This document shows positions 13,054 to 25,711 of a DNA stretch of 64,000 bases, piece by piece. Positions within the stretch are counted from its first letter, which is position 1, and the number at the start of each line of letters is the position of its first letter. Source of the DNA: Lichenostomus cassidix (lineage: Eukaryota > Chordata > Aves > Passeriformes > Meliphagidae). A program made the translations under genes and the position numbers. A model generated the notes under the pieces. That model was not told the origin of the DNA. It worked only from the letters and a program-made list of their open reading frames with translations, and did no database searches. The DNA is taken from the NCBI GenBank assembly GCA_008360975.2, contig CM039211.1:49412077-49476076 (forward strand), written 5' to 3'.

Positions 13054-15937
13054 ACCCACTTGCATGCAAAAAACACGTCTGCATGTTTCACGTACAGTTT
13101 TAGAAGCAGAAGTTAAAAACTAGTAGTAGTAGTGAAAATAGAACCTTAAGGTAGGCAGAAGTAGCAACATGTGGAGACAACCTAATGTGATGAACTATAA
13201 AGAACTGCCCAGCTGTCATGAAACAATGTCTATGGTACCAAAGGTGACTTGCATCAGTATGAGTGATAGCAAAATTATCAAAATTCAGTGTGTAATGAAT
13301 TTCAGGATTTTAATGCTGTGTCAGTCACGGAATGTACTATTACGTGGCCAAAGGGGGTTGATATGATCAGTGATTAAATCTTATGACCCTTCAAGCAAAT
13401 TCAGTATTAGCGTTGCAACATGCCAAATCTGTCACTGAGTGTAACACTAATCTCCCATTGACTTTTGTGGCAGTTTCCCTTTCAAAGTGATGGCAAATGG
13501 CCAAGGGCTCCAAGGAAGGTGGCAATATCCCAAAACATAATGTAAATGGAAAAATAAGAAAATTTTGTTATCAAGGAGCTTTAGGCATGTTGAGATTCAA
13601 ACTGTTCTGCTATCTTTTAATGTGTCTTTTTGAGGCATACTCTAGGAAATATTCCAATTGTAAGACTCTCCGACAATGGAAAGTGAGCAAATTAAAGATT
13701 CTGGGAGATAACACTAAATATATTGATGGGAAAAGAGATTAGGACACCAAAAGTTAAGTACAACACTTCTGAAATGAGAGGGAGAAGAATCTGTGAAAAC
13801 TTTACAGGATAAGGCAGGCAATAGGAACCATTCTTATGTCACTGTATTCAGGCACTGAGTGAAAACTGCCTGGGCAGTGTTTGCTCTGAACGTTTACAGT
13901 ACAAAAGTTGTTACCTTGGAAAATGCTGCAGCAACAGCTTTAAGATCCTCCCTTTTCATTTTTTTGTTTTTGAAACTTGTCCTGAGATGCTAATTATCTA
14001 TGGGTTTTGTTTCATTCAGGTAGGGCCTCCATTGGCTGGATTAGCTGATCCAGGAGCTCCTCTCAGGTGCTCCTTTCACACAGCATCTTGGGTGGAGGGC
14101 ATTGTTTCATTACAGATCCACTGTGATTTGCAGTTTCCTACTTTCTTGCACTGCTTCTGAGGCCTGTGTAGTTGATTATTTAAGTGCCCTCTTATTAGCA
14201 GACATTCTCTTGTGTTAAGCAAACAGACATCAGCTTTATTAAATATAAATTGCTGTATAAATTTTGGTAATTAGTAAGCCATTAGAAAGTATAGACAGCA
14301 AAAAGTACATTAAAAAGATCATTTAGCAAAATGGGAATATTATAATAATAATTTCAAAATGAGAAGAGGTTTGATCATTTTTTAAAGTCCCTGATTGATT
14401 CAAAACAAACGTTTTTGTGCTCACATTCTCCCTAGAGTAAACATGCAAAGAAATAGATAGTGGCTGGAAATTATAGTGAAGCCACTTGGAAGCATCTATT
14501 TAGGAATGAGAACAGGGGGAAGAGTGGAAAGTGGCACTGAGAGGATATGAAAAATGGATTGAAAAAAATTAAAAAATCAAACACAGCCAGCCAGAAGAAA
14601 ACAGCAGAGATGAGGAAGGGGGCACTTACAAAAACCTGAGGCTCTCCTGCAGGCAGAGATCATCTAGGAGGCTGCTGGAGCAGAGGGGATGGTCCCTGCA
14701 ATATATCACAGAGCTCATCTACTTATTTATATGCAAGTGATGAATCCGGCTCCTCTCCTGCTGTTATTTGATGAACAAGGGGACCAGCTCTCACCTGAAA
14801 TCCACACTGTGCCTGTGCAGATGTTGTGTCTCCTGTAGCCTTTCAGGTCTTTCAGGTCTAGTTTTCCCACCCTGGATTTTAAATGAAACTTTTTTGGACA
14901 TGGAGGAATACCTTGGGGAGTGAAGAGTGTCAGGGGCAGGACACCCTCAATTGCTTATAATAGAAAAACTGGAAGCAGTATCTTTGTGACCTCATGCTTG
15001 TGGGACCTTTGTGAAGCCAAAAGGGTTCTGTGGAGTATAAATTAGCTGTCAAAAATATAGATGTGGCAATTTCTGTAATGTAATTATAAAAATAGGGGGG
15101 CTGAATTATTCAGCTCTGTGTTTTGCTTTTGAAGCTCATAGCAAAGTATCATATTTGCTTACAAAACCCCTGAAGCTATGAAAATGCAAATGGAGAGCTG
15201 GGATACTGTGTGCTCTTGAAGACAATTCACTTTCACTGCTGATCAGCCTATGCAACTGGGAGCAAATCTGGTCTACTGAGTTTTGTTATCTGCAGGACTG
15301 AGAGATCCTAATATGCTTGTGACCCTTCCAGCTCATTCATGTTCTAGACCTTAGGGGATGCTTCTCTACGCTTGGAAAAGAATAACCTCTATAAAACTTG
15401 GTGGGGTGATAGAGACGGGTGGGCTGGCAGAGGGCACACTGACTGTTCAGGACAGGAAAAGCCCTTTCCTCTGGAAACCAGCTGCCCAAGAAGCCACAGG
15501 CCTACCTCCTCCTGGGAGAGCAGTTTGAGTCCGGCTCTGAAGTTTGAAAACAGGAGCTGTAGCAATAAGAGTGAAAACAGCATGATCTGTTACATTTTTA
15601 GTCACCATTTTATTTTAAGCAGCTACTTGCAAATATAATTTTAAGAGGGATTAATCAATATATTTGTTTCCTTCTAATACAACTCTGAGTAAGCAACTCA
15701 TACATTAAATATATTACGACTTACAGATTTTCCATTAATCCTTTGAAAATGCAATTTTCCATATAGACAAGATGTTTATTGTAATAATTAATAACTAATG
15801 TGCTGAAACCTGAATCTGGATTTCTATTACTCCCTATCTCTCATGGATATCCAGATATGCACTTTTAATATACCTCTCAAATTCTGTTATTCCTATGAAA
15901 CTTTTATGTGTAGTTGAACACATACAGAAAAATGTGT

Positions 15938-16071
15938 TTTGTGTGTGTGTGTACACTTGTGCATACATGCAGAGATAGCATGTGCATGCAGATATACACA
16001 TTAGTTTCTCTACATTGCACATATTTTTATGTGTATGTGTATATATATATCTATATGTATACATATATACA
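15938..16071. repeat. Compound TG / TA purine-pyrimidine tract
   Basis: A (TG) run around 15939-15952 is followed by alternating purine-pyrimidine DNA, then a TGTATGTGTATATATATAT stretch and TATACATATATAC at 16031-16070. Long alternating tracts like this can adopt non-B structures and are typically polymorphic. Confidence 0.8.
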
Positions 16072-17520
16072 ACCACAGTGTAAATGTACAGTGTTAATTT
16101 TTAGCATAGCTAAAACAAAGCCACCATGATGGGGCAGAGGGAGAGCCATTAACAAACTGATTGTACAGGAAGCAGCCATTTCATGCATCTGGCAAATTTT
16201 CACTCGTTTTTGAAAGCCAGTGCTATCTTGAACATACAGGTTAGGAGGAGGCAGGTGGTGAGTTGAACTGTGCACAGCTAATCTATGTGAACACCCTCTC
16301 AGGTTACCCTTGCTTTATTCTCCTCCTCATGCATCTATTTGTTTGGGGCAATTGTTTAATTCTATTATCAGTGGGAAAATGTTGGCCGTGAATACTGCGC
16401 AGCCCATCCTTTTGTAGGAAGAGCTAGGATTGAGCCAGAGAAAGACATTTTCATCTGTATGAAGTGACTGTAATTTTTGTTCAGATTTCTGCAACACCCA
16501 CCACCAAGCCATTTACCCTGGAAGAGAGCTAGTGGTAATGAAATAACATAATGAATAACGTTAATAATCATAAAGTATACCTGAAATGAAACAAAACTGG
16601 ATAATTCAATAAGAAAATACTTTTTTTCCCAAGGAAACTACATGCTTCTAGCCAGGTGGAAAGTAAGTAAAGGCTTGTGACCTCTGCATGAGAGTGCCTC
16701 TGCTCTATACAGAACAATGTGCTTTTTTCTTACATTAGTAAACCATGTTTTCTTTATCCTGGCAGATTTTCTTCACGACTGAGAAATTAAAAGGCTTATA
16801 CTTTTCATGTGCCTATGAACATAGGCTGAATTTCCCCAGAAATTTTTAGTCTCGGTTCTTATGCAATAGATGTATTCTCTGAGCTTTCCAGAACATTGGA
16901 TGGGCAGTATTCCCACACACTAGACTAGGAACTGACCTCATGTCCCCTGAAAACCCCAGGAAAACACTGCCTGGAGGTGTTAGACTTCCAAATTCCCACT
17001 GACCCCTGGGTGCACAATCCAGGGAGTCCTCAATATACAATATACCAGGCATCACCACATAGTCATGCCTGGCACTCTGTTTTTCATTCTGTTGGAGCTT
17101 CAGCATGGATCATGTCGGGGAAAAAAGGCTATTGTCCAGTGTGGCTGCAGCTGCAGGATGAGTACAAGGGGGATGGACAGGGGGCTGCACAGCCACTGGG
17201 GTCTCCCATGATCCCAGACATGCATGGGGCTGGTGTGCACGGATGTTGTGGTTACAGAGTGTGTTTCCATACCTTCCCCTCCTCAGCCTGTACAACAAAG
17301 GACAAGCCTGCCTTCAGACACATAGCAACTCAGAGGGAGGGGGAAAAGGGATAATCTTGAAATGCTGTATAGTAAAACGTGTTTAATGCAGAAGATAGAT
17401 GTGCAGTGGGAAAAAAGTGAATATAGGATTGTTGGTTTTTTTAGCTTTAGAATCACACTGAAACTATTACAAGTTGGTATACTGTGTACAAGACCCAGGC
17501 AAATGATCTCACTTCTGCAG

Positions 17521-17589
17521 GTTTTTTTGTTTGGTTGGTTTGGGTTTGGGGTTTTTTGGTTTTGAGGTTGGTTTTTTTTTTTTTTTTGG
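17521..17589. repeat. T-rich GGTTT low-complexity tract
   Basis: About 70 bases of T runs interspersed with GG (TTTGGTTGGTTTGGG and similar), ending in a run of about 17 T. It resembles the complement of the A-rich CCAAA tracts at 28.2 and 31.9 kb. Confidence 0.85.
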
Positions 17590-20114
17590 TAAATGAGAAT
17601 GTTTTTGTCCCATAGAAACCACTTTGAAGTTACTCAAACTGTATAGGAAAGGCTGGCACATGTTTCATTTTAACAAATTATGCTATTCTATATTTGCAAT
17701 GCTTCACATACAGCTGATCTCTTCTCTACCAGTACACATCCAGAATAACTCCACCCGCTTTGATGTCAACACACAGCAATGGCAATCTGACAGTGCAGTG
17801 TGCTCATTTATTTACCAGCCATCACCTACTAATGGTTGGTCGATTCTTAATATTGCTTAGCCTTAAGATCAGCAGGGCCATCCTTGTCATTCTGTGTCCT
17901 TGGGCCCAGGCTTTGCACACATGCAGTGTTGTACACATGCAGAACCTCTGGTGGGACCTCTGTGCCTACATAGAGCCACTCTGCCAGCTTCTCAGAGAGC
18001 TGGTGCTGGGATCCACATCAGCCTGAGCTGCTCAGCCCATAGCAGGCTCCCTGCCTGCTGCGGGAGATGAAACCATCATCAAAGAAAAAGTTAAGCACAT
18101 GCTGTAGTGCAACATTCAGACTGTTGGGGTTTTGGGTTTTTTTGGGGGGGAGTATGCATGGAGATAAGATGGCTCTGAGTAGAAGAGGCTCCTTACAAAA
18201 GAGGAAGAGATTTTAACATAGCAGAGAGCTAAATGCATATTATTCTTGTTCAAAAGGCCACTATTTTCTAAAGCCTTTAAATTCTGAAGAGCAGGGATCA
18301 GTCAGCTCTTTAGAAATCTCAAAGTCAGTTCAGAGCCTGTGAGACCCCCTTTCTAAAAATTCTGGCAGATGGATTTTCTCTGCCCTGTATCCTAGATTTT
18401 TCTGAACCTCTTCTGGCAGCTCAGTGTAGTCTCAGAATAGCATCACAAAGTGGAAACTCAGCACTGTTTCTTATTTCATGAATAAAGATTTGACAAGTGA
18501 TGTAGATATTAAGATCAAATCCAGTCTCATCATGATTCTTTAGTGAATCTTCTGACCCAACTGCTAGTAAACTCTGTCTGAGTACACAATTAAATAATGC
18601 TTGCTCAAGGGATGTGATTCATAAATGAGTATATGTCTGTGCTATGTCTTTTGAAAGCAGTGCCCAGTCTCACACTGATGTGATTGGCTCTGGACAATAA
18701 AACAGTGGCAATGGTTTTTTCTGACAGAAGAAAGGCTGCTCTGTAATTCTGTTTCATACTAGTGCATCCAAATGCTCCCTGCCTCCTCTTGCATCTACTG
18801 AAAAGCAAGTTCTTTTACATAACTCAATAAATAAAAGATCTGGCCAGTATTTTGGAATCCAAACATTTCATTTATTTTCTATTACTTTAATCCAAAAACA
18901 TGTCACAGAAGCTCTAGTTGCTGTGAATCAGTGCATTACTACTGAGATACGAAGCATATGTGCCTCTGCTTTAAAAGAAAGCACTACTTCTTTGTAGATG
19001 TTTTCATTTTGAAAGTTAAAGCGTTTAAAAAATTAATGCATTAAATATAAAAGGTAAACACCATTTATCAGTAAAACACAATATGATCATCCATTTTGAC
19101 AGCCAAGTGATATCTCATATTTATAGGAAGATCACTGTGTGCATCCAACTTTTTTTTATTATTGCATTCCCAGCACTGCCAGCTGAGGCAGGAATGTGAA
19201 ACCCAGGGAAATAAAGATGTCTGGGTTTTGGCAAATTACATGAAAGGCTTTACTACATTAGCACTGAAAAGGAATCATACCATTGAAAAGTCTATTAATG
19301 GGCTCCTTTTCAGTGAAAGAAAACAAGTCCATAAGATACTCATTAAAGAAATAAGGAAAAAGGACAAATGCTATGTTCTTGTCGTGGTTCAAATTTATGA
19401 TGAAAAATGAACAAGTAGCCTGTCTTCTTCCTTAAAAGGAAAGGTAAAAAGATACCCATAAAGGCAGGAGTATGCAAATGTTCTTTTCCAGGACCTCAGC
19501 TCATAAGATCATGACTGCTGTGTATAAAAGTCAAAATTGCAAGGAGTGACATGCCACAAACAAAAGAAATTCCATTATCAGCCTCCTGGGATATCATTAC
19601 ACTGATGGAGGACAAGATCAAAATGGTCTGGTAGTCTTTTCCAGAGTTATACTCATGGCATCCATCCAACAGCTCCAGCATTACCCAGGATGCAAATTAA
19701 AGGGGAGTTGTCAAACATCTCATGGAACCTTAAACCACTGTTTTGTGTTAAAAGTCTATACTATACCAAGTAAAATGTACATCACTTTATTTTTTTCAAA
19801 TATTGAATACCATTGTACACATATATCAAGCATGCAGACAGCCTTACATCCCTTTCTTTGTTGTTGTTCAGTCAAAAAGTCACAAAGAAGGAATAATGCT
19901 TATGAAGGATTTAAGTGAAAGCAAAATTATGCCCATGTCATATGCCCCTTGTTTGGTAAATGCAGTCCTAAAAAAAGAAGGAATAGAATATTTCTTCTAT
20001 ATTTATATTGCTATTGTAACATAAATTCTGTATTCTGTTCTATAAATATATTAACAACAGGAAGAGAGCTAAGAAGAATCTCCTTCCTTTATTGGATGTG
20101 GGGAGAAAGAGTCA

Positions 20115-20667
20115 CAGCTTGAATCCTGTGTTCAGTTTTGGGCCACTCACCAGACAAAAGACATGGAGTTGCTGGAGCATATGCAGAGAAGGGCAATGGA
20201 ACTGGTGAAGGGTCTGGAACACAAGTCCTGTGAGGAGCAGCTGAGGGAGCTGGGGTTGTTTAGCCTGGAGAGAAGGGGGCTTGGGTTTGGGATGGGGTGT
20301 GAGATGTGGCTTACCACACTCTGCAACACCTAAAAGGAGGTTGCAGTGAGGTGAGGGTCAGTCTCTTCTCCTAAGTAACGAGTGATAGAACAAGAGGAAA
20401 TTACCTCAAGTTTCACCAGGGGAGTTTTCGATTGTAGGAAAATTTTTTTCACTGAAAGGGTTGTCAAGCATTGCAACAGGCTCCCCAGGGTAGTGGATGA
20501 GTCACCATCCCTGGAGGTATTTAAGATGTGTGGATGTGGCACTTAGAGAGGGATGCGGTACTTAGAGAGGGATGTGGTTTAGCTGAGGACTTTGCAACAT
20601 TGGATTTAATCATCCTAAATGTCTTTTTCAACCTAACCAATTCTATGAATTTATGATCATTCTATGT
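20115..20667 (+). mobile_element. CR1 LINE copy with end of ORF2 and 3' UTR
   Basis: This is a 5'-truncated CR1 in sense orientation. From 20115 the DNA still translates into the C-terminal end of CR1 ORF2 ([12 protein letters not shown], then [19 protein letters not shown] and GLFSLERRG), and the reading is lost near 20330. The 3' UTR follows, with GTCACCATCCCTGGAGGTAT near 20500, and the copy ends in TTCTATGA-type octamers (20641-20666). Inside the UTR is a 19-bp tandem duplication (20541-20559 and 20560-20578, ACTTAGAGAGGGATG). The copy is inactive. Confidence 0.9.
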
Positions 20668-21510
20668 ATTTTCCAGTTTCAGGTGTATTTTCCAGAAATT
20701 AGATGTAGACTACTAAATTGCTATTCTGGATATCATGTGTCCTGATTACCAAACACTGTGCTTGGACATATGCTTGGATTATAAATTTATACTGTGTTAC
20801 AAGTGTGTGTCACACTGGAAAATACAAGTGAGCAAACATGCATTTAAAACAATATAGAAACCATCTTCATCATTTATCTAATAAAAAAACCCCCAAACAG
20901 TTAATGTCCCTTTGCAATGTCCCTGCCAAACCATTTCCATCTGAAGCAAAAAAATTGCATTGATCACCATGGCATCACTGTTATTCTTGCTGATGGACCT
21001 GGAAATAGCTCTGATCCTCATCCACAGATGTGCTTAACCCAAACCTGCAGTAACTGTTTCAGAAACTCAGATCTGTTACTGTGCCAAACCTGGTTCCTAA
21101 TCAAGAGTTAATTCACTAAAGAGATTGCTGTGCTTTGATTAGGAAAAAATAATACCCAGTAACTGAAGTAATCCAGGATAAGAGAACACAGTAAGAGATA
21201 TTATTCCTTGTCTTTTGGGGATGAAAGAATCCATGACAATACAAAAGAGGCTGCATGGCTCTTACTTTCTGTATGTCTTGCCTCATTTTCCTGTTCATTT
21301 TGGTGGAATTTTGCACGTGGTTACCTTTTAAGTTCAAGATGCTACAGAAGCATTACCAAAAAGAGATATATGGCCACAAATAGAATATTCCCAAGTGTAG
21401 GGTCTGGGGCTTTATCCACTTATTTTCAGGATGGGTGTGCATAGATTTGACATATTTTTAGCATGTTGGAGGAATTGCATGTAATACAAGGCTTCATCTG
21501 GAATATTAAT

Positions 21511-21640
21511 AATCACAGGATACTGGGTTTGGAGAGGATCTTAAGGATCAAACTTAGTTCCAACCTGCCAACCATGGGCAGAGACACCTTTCACTAGACC
21601 ATGTTGTTCGAAGCCCCACTCAGCCTGGTCTTAAACGCAC
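21511..21640 (-). mobile_element. CR1 LINE 3' end fragment, antisense
   Basis: Read on the minus strand this is the last 130 bp or so of a CR1. On the plus strand it appears as AATCACAGGATACTGGG, then ATGGGCAGAGACACCTTTCA and CACTAGACCATGTTGTTCGA. It is diverged and non-coding. Confidence 0.8.
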
Positions 21641-24600
21641 ATCTTTTTTGCTGCTGAGTAGCACCTGGAGCGATGCAATGCCAAAGCTGTGCCATGCCTC
21701 CTTAGGTATAGAGTGAGGGTCACATCCTTTTGTGGGGCTGTTCCATGGGAAATAGTCCAAGAGCAGTGATATTGTTGTGTGCCTCAGACAGGCTGTGTGC
21801 TTCTTCAAGGAGATGTTATAATGATTCTTTCTATTCTAGCTGCAATAATCCAAATAAAAACATTCAGTCTAAAAGTGTGTGTGAGCTGTGAAGATGCATG
21901 ATACTAGGTTACAGAGAATAGTTAAACAGTATTGGGCTGGAATTTCTAATGCAGCTGGGGACTGTTGAAGATTAGAGAGTAAACTATTCTCAGTGTGCAA
22001 TAAACTATGAGAATTGTTCTAGCTATAGAGCAAACAAGGAAGAAACTTTACTATCAGGTTCTGGGAATGTTGCCTCTGTGAATGTTCTTTGCCAAAATTC
22101 ATCGTTTGAATTACCAGGCAATCCTCCTTTTATGGTGACCTTGATATCAGGATTGCTTTGATTTTTCTCACATGTTGAAATAAACAGATAATATTCCTTT
22201 CTGCTAGTAACTACAGGGAAACTATTACCTCCTTGTATCTGGCTTTTCAAAAATCACTTTGTCCAAGTTCTGCCATAGAAAGATGACACTGAATTAAAAA
22301 AAAAATACTATTTATTTTAATTTGGTAATTTTTACTCTTTTCTCAAAATTTTTGCTAATTACTTAGCTTTTATTACTTCTGCATCACTCTGAATGTAGTA
22401 TTTCTGTTCTCAACTTATTGATGACCTTTCCCTTACCCTGTCTTCTATTTTGCCAGCTTAACACTGCTACATTCAGAAGTAACTGGGAGCTACTTGTCCT
22501 ATCTCAGATCAATACTCTGGTGGAGATTTACCACTGTTGTAGCACTTATAGGAGTTTTTAAATGAATGTTGAATTCAACTAATAGCACTGAAAATTCATG
22601 ACATTTGAAAAATCCAAGTGAAATAGCTAAAGAAATTGGCTCTTGCAGGAGAAAATCTGTAACTCATGGCAAAGTCTTTTTGTCATCGAAAGTATGGGAT
22701 AATAGGATTTTAACTACCGTCTAGGATACACCTAGATGCATTTACTTTAACAGTTCATTTCACAGGAGTGGCTATGTGATCTTTGTATGGAGACGGATTT
22801 TAAATTTGTTCCTGTGTGATAAACAGTGGAAGAAAAGGGACTGGGACACAATGATAGTCTGTAGCTCATCAACTATTTATATTTTTCTCGACTAAAAAAA
22901 CAGTGATTCACCCTATGGTACATCAGAAAAGAGCTGGGGCTTGGCTTGTTACACCTTCTAGGCAGTAAGTGGATGCTGACAGTAATCAGCAGCCTGTGGG
23001 GAGCATCTGAGCATGCCTAGTGGAGAGGCTTTTTTTTTTCCAAAGCCCAGTTTCTATCTTGAGAGAAGGAGGGAGCCGAGTTGTGCTGTATCACTCTCCT
23101 TGCAATCTGTTCTGTCACAACTCCCTGTGCTGTGTGAGGGCGTTCAGCCATCCTCCAGCATTGCCTTCAGATAAGAGACAGGACTAATGAAGTTTTAGGA
23201 CTCAAAGCACTAGAGCAGAAAAATGTGAAAATACTGATGAGTTTTTAGGAGGTAAAGACTAGGAACTTTGTAATAGCATCCTGTTTTGTACAAGACTGAT
23301 CCTGGAACAAAATACTAACCTATATTCAGAAGAAGGTATGTGCCAGAAATCTCAAGGCCCCCATTTCTCTGGTCCAGATAAAATGCAAGAAAAGCAAACA
23401 ATGCAAAGGAAATAATGAATGCTGCTGTTTGAGAAAAGCAGCTTTCCTCACCTGCATCAAAGAGACTACTCTCTGTCTAGCTGAGCTGATTGTTAGCTTT
23501 GCTTTATCATCACTGCTGAGCCTTCAGTTGGATGGGGTCCTAGCACTAAAAGACTGAAACTTCCAGAGAGGGAGCACTTTTGGCAGCAGTTGCTGATGCT
23601 ATAGCACCTTTCATTGCAACTTGCTTATAAGCAATCAAACTGGAAATTTCTTCAGAGCCAGGTGGTACAGACTGTGCTTGTCTTCTGCAGCCACCTGCAG
23701 AGCTCTGGTTTTAAACCAGCTTTTAAGCCCATCACACCACCAAGGAAATTACTGCAGCAGAAAAATCTCCATTTGTCTTTTTTTTTCCCCCATCCCATTC
23801 TCTTATTATGTTTCAGGAAAAACTTAATGGATAGCATTTTCCCTTGGGGCTACAATAGCTTTTTAAAACTTAAAGCAGGGGTTTGGCTGTGTTTGTCTGG
23901 GCTCTCCAGTGTTACACATTGTGGCAAACGTTTTGATAACAAGGAGAAGTCACGTTGGGCTGGCAACAGTGTAGTCACAGGCTGCATTTCTTTTAAACTG
24001 TCAGGGAAGCAAGAAGCAGCTTAGCTATTCATGACAGGGCTAAAGCTGGGAACAGGAGAGGTGTAATAGCTCCACTTTTCTTGTTCAGCTCTGCTCTTGG
24101 AAACACAGTTCATAAACCTCTGGTGACGGTGTTACTGTAGAGATGATGCCCTGTGCCATTTGCCCTTCCACTGCTGTAAGCAGCTTCCATGACATGAATT
24201 TTGACAAAGGATTTCTGCTAAGTATTTTCTCTAAGATGGAGAGTTTACAAGGCATCTAAATATAGATTCACACACTCTCCTTATTAATCATTACATAGAA
24301 GTTTTTCAAGTTTTATCTTTATCAGGTTTTAAAACATCTTCTATATTTTTTCTCTCACAAGATTTATTTCAATGATAGCTGACCCTGTAGACCTCCAACC
24401 TGTGTATGGGCTCACAGACTCCATGCCTGCACACTTACCTGTTTTTCTTGCAGCCCAGACATTGATCAGTTATGCCAATTTTTTAAATTTTTTTTTTTTT
24501 ATGACAGACCCTACAGTCACAGTTGAGAAATCAAATGGCATCTTCTGTCACCACATGGTCCCTCTGCTGTAATCCACCAGACCAAAGATTGTGCAAGAGC

Positions 24601-25010
24601 AAACCATTGTTAGGCAGCACCAAAACTGGCCTACCACTCAGCCAGGCAACTGGAATTACCACTGCATGTTACAAATTCCCTTTTGTGTTAGAGCAAATGG
24701 CAAAGTCTTGTGAAATTTGAGCTGTGTTTCCAGCTGGGTTTCAAAGAGTGTGGAACTGTCATGATCACACTGTCTGTCTAATTTTGCATTAATACATTTT
24801 CTGAACTTGCAGTCTGAAATGTTGAGAAAGTACTACAAAAATATGCTCCAGAGGCAGCACTCAAGGCAAAACTGCCTACAGGCCCTTGACTTATTTAGAG
24901 CAGAAAATAAATTTTCCTTCAAACATCTCATTGGACAGTTACATTTAGGTGAAACTCAGCAATAAAACCACTGAACAAGCGACAAAGGGTTCAGTTCAGT
25001 TTCCTTTACA
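21641..25010. other. Intergenic DNA, nothing recognised
   Basis: No repeats or exons recognised. A 136-codon open frame at 23614-24024 overlaps other frames and shows no domain or conserved motif. Confidence 0.55.
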
Positions 25011-25013
25011 CAC

Positions 25014-25711
25014 TGTCCTGGTTCCAGCCAGGACAGAGTTAATTTTTGCAGTAGCCAGGAGAGGGCACGTCTAGGGGTTACTCTATACCACCTCACCTCA
25101 TTGCCTGGGGCAGGGGGAAGGGACTCTCTTCTGAGGAGAAGGGGTTCTTTCTGGTGAAGGAAGCATGGCAGAGGGAGAAGTGGGGTAACGCTGGCTCTGA
25201 ACTGGAGGGAGCTGCTGGGTGCAACAGAGTCCAACCTCTGCAGTGAGCATTTTGCAAGTGGATCACTCTCTCTTTTGTACACTTTTGTTATTAATATTGT
25301 TATACTATTATTATATATATTATTATAATACTATACAATACTATATATAATTATATATAATATATAATATATATTATATATTATATATAATAATGCAATG
25401 TATTATAATATATAATACAATTATTATATATTATTATAATTTATTAATATTATTAATAACAATATTTTTATTAATATTGTTGCTGTTCGTATTCATTTTA
25501 TTGTCTCATTGCTGTTTCCAGTAAATTGCTCTTATCTCAACCCAAGGCCTTTGTCCTCTGTGCCTTCAATTGCCCTCTTTGCCTTCTGTGCCTCCAATTC
25601 TCCCCTCCATCCAGTGCAGGAGAGGGGGACAGGAAGGAGGAAGCAGCAACATGGTTTGGAGAGTCTCAGTGTAAGCACTAAACTGGGGAGTACTATTTCT
25701 AAACCATGACA
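25014..25711 (+). mobile_element. Solo LTR, avian ERVL-like family, with AT-rich expansion
   Basis: The element starts TGTCCTGGTTCCAGCCAGGA and ends AAACCATGACA, giving TGT...ACA termini. The beginning, the ACAGAGTTAATTTT segment and the TCTTATCTCAACCCA segment before the 3' end are typical of a common avian LTR family that I believe to be ERVL class. It is in sense orientation. Its central part (25282-25478) has become an almost pure A/T microsatellite, so the copy is about 700 bp long. The flanks share only a short CAC/ACAC match, so the target duplication is not clear. No viral genes are adjacent. Confidence 0.8.
25282..25478. repeat. AT-only palindromic microsatellite inside the LTR
   Basis: About 195 bases of nearly pure A/T with repeated TATATAAT/ATTATATA units that can pair with themselves. 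The related LTR at 29.6 kb lacks it, so it expanded within this copy. Confidence 0.9.

Larger units (their letters stand above)
10395..20110. other. Intergenic DNA with microsatellites only
   Basis: No exon, RNA gene or dispersed repeat is confidently recognised over almost 10 kb. Small simple repeats are listed separately. Open frames of up to 125 codons (for example 16977-17354) overlap on both strands and have no family resemblance. Confidence 0.55.

Noticed and set aside
23614..24024. 136-codon open frame
   Set aside because: Shared with another open frame in a different phase and one on the minus strand, with no domain or splice context.
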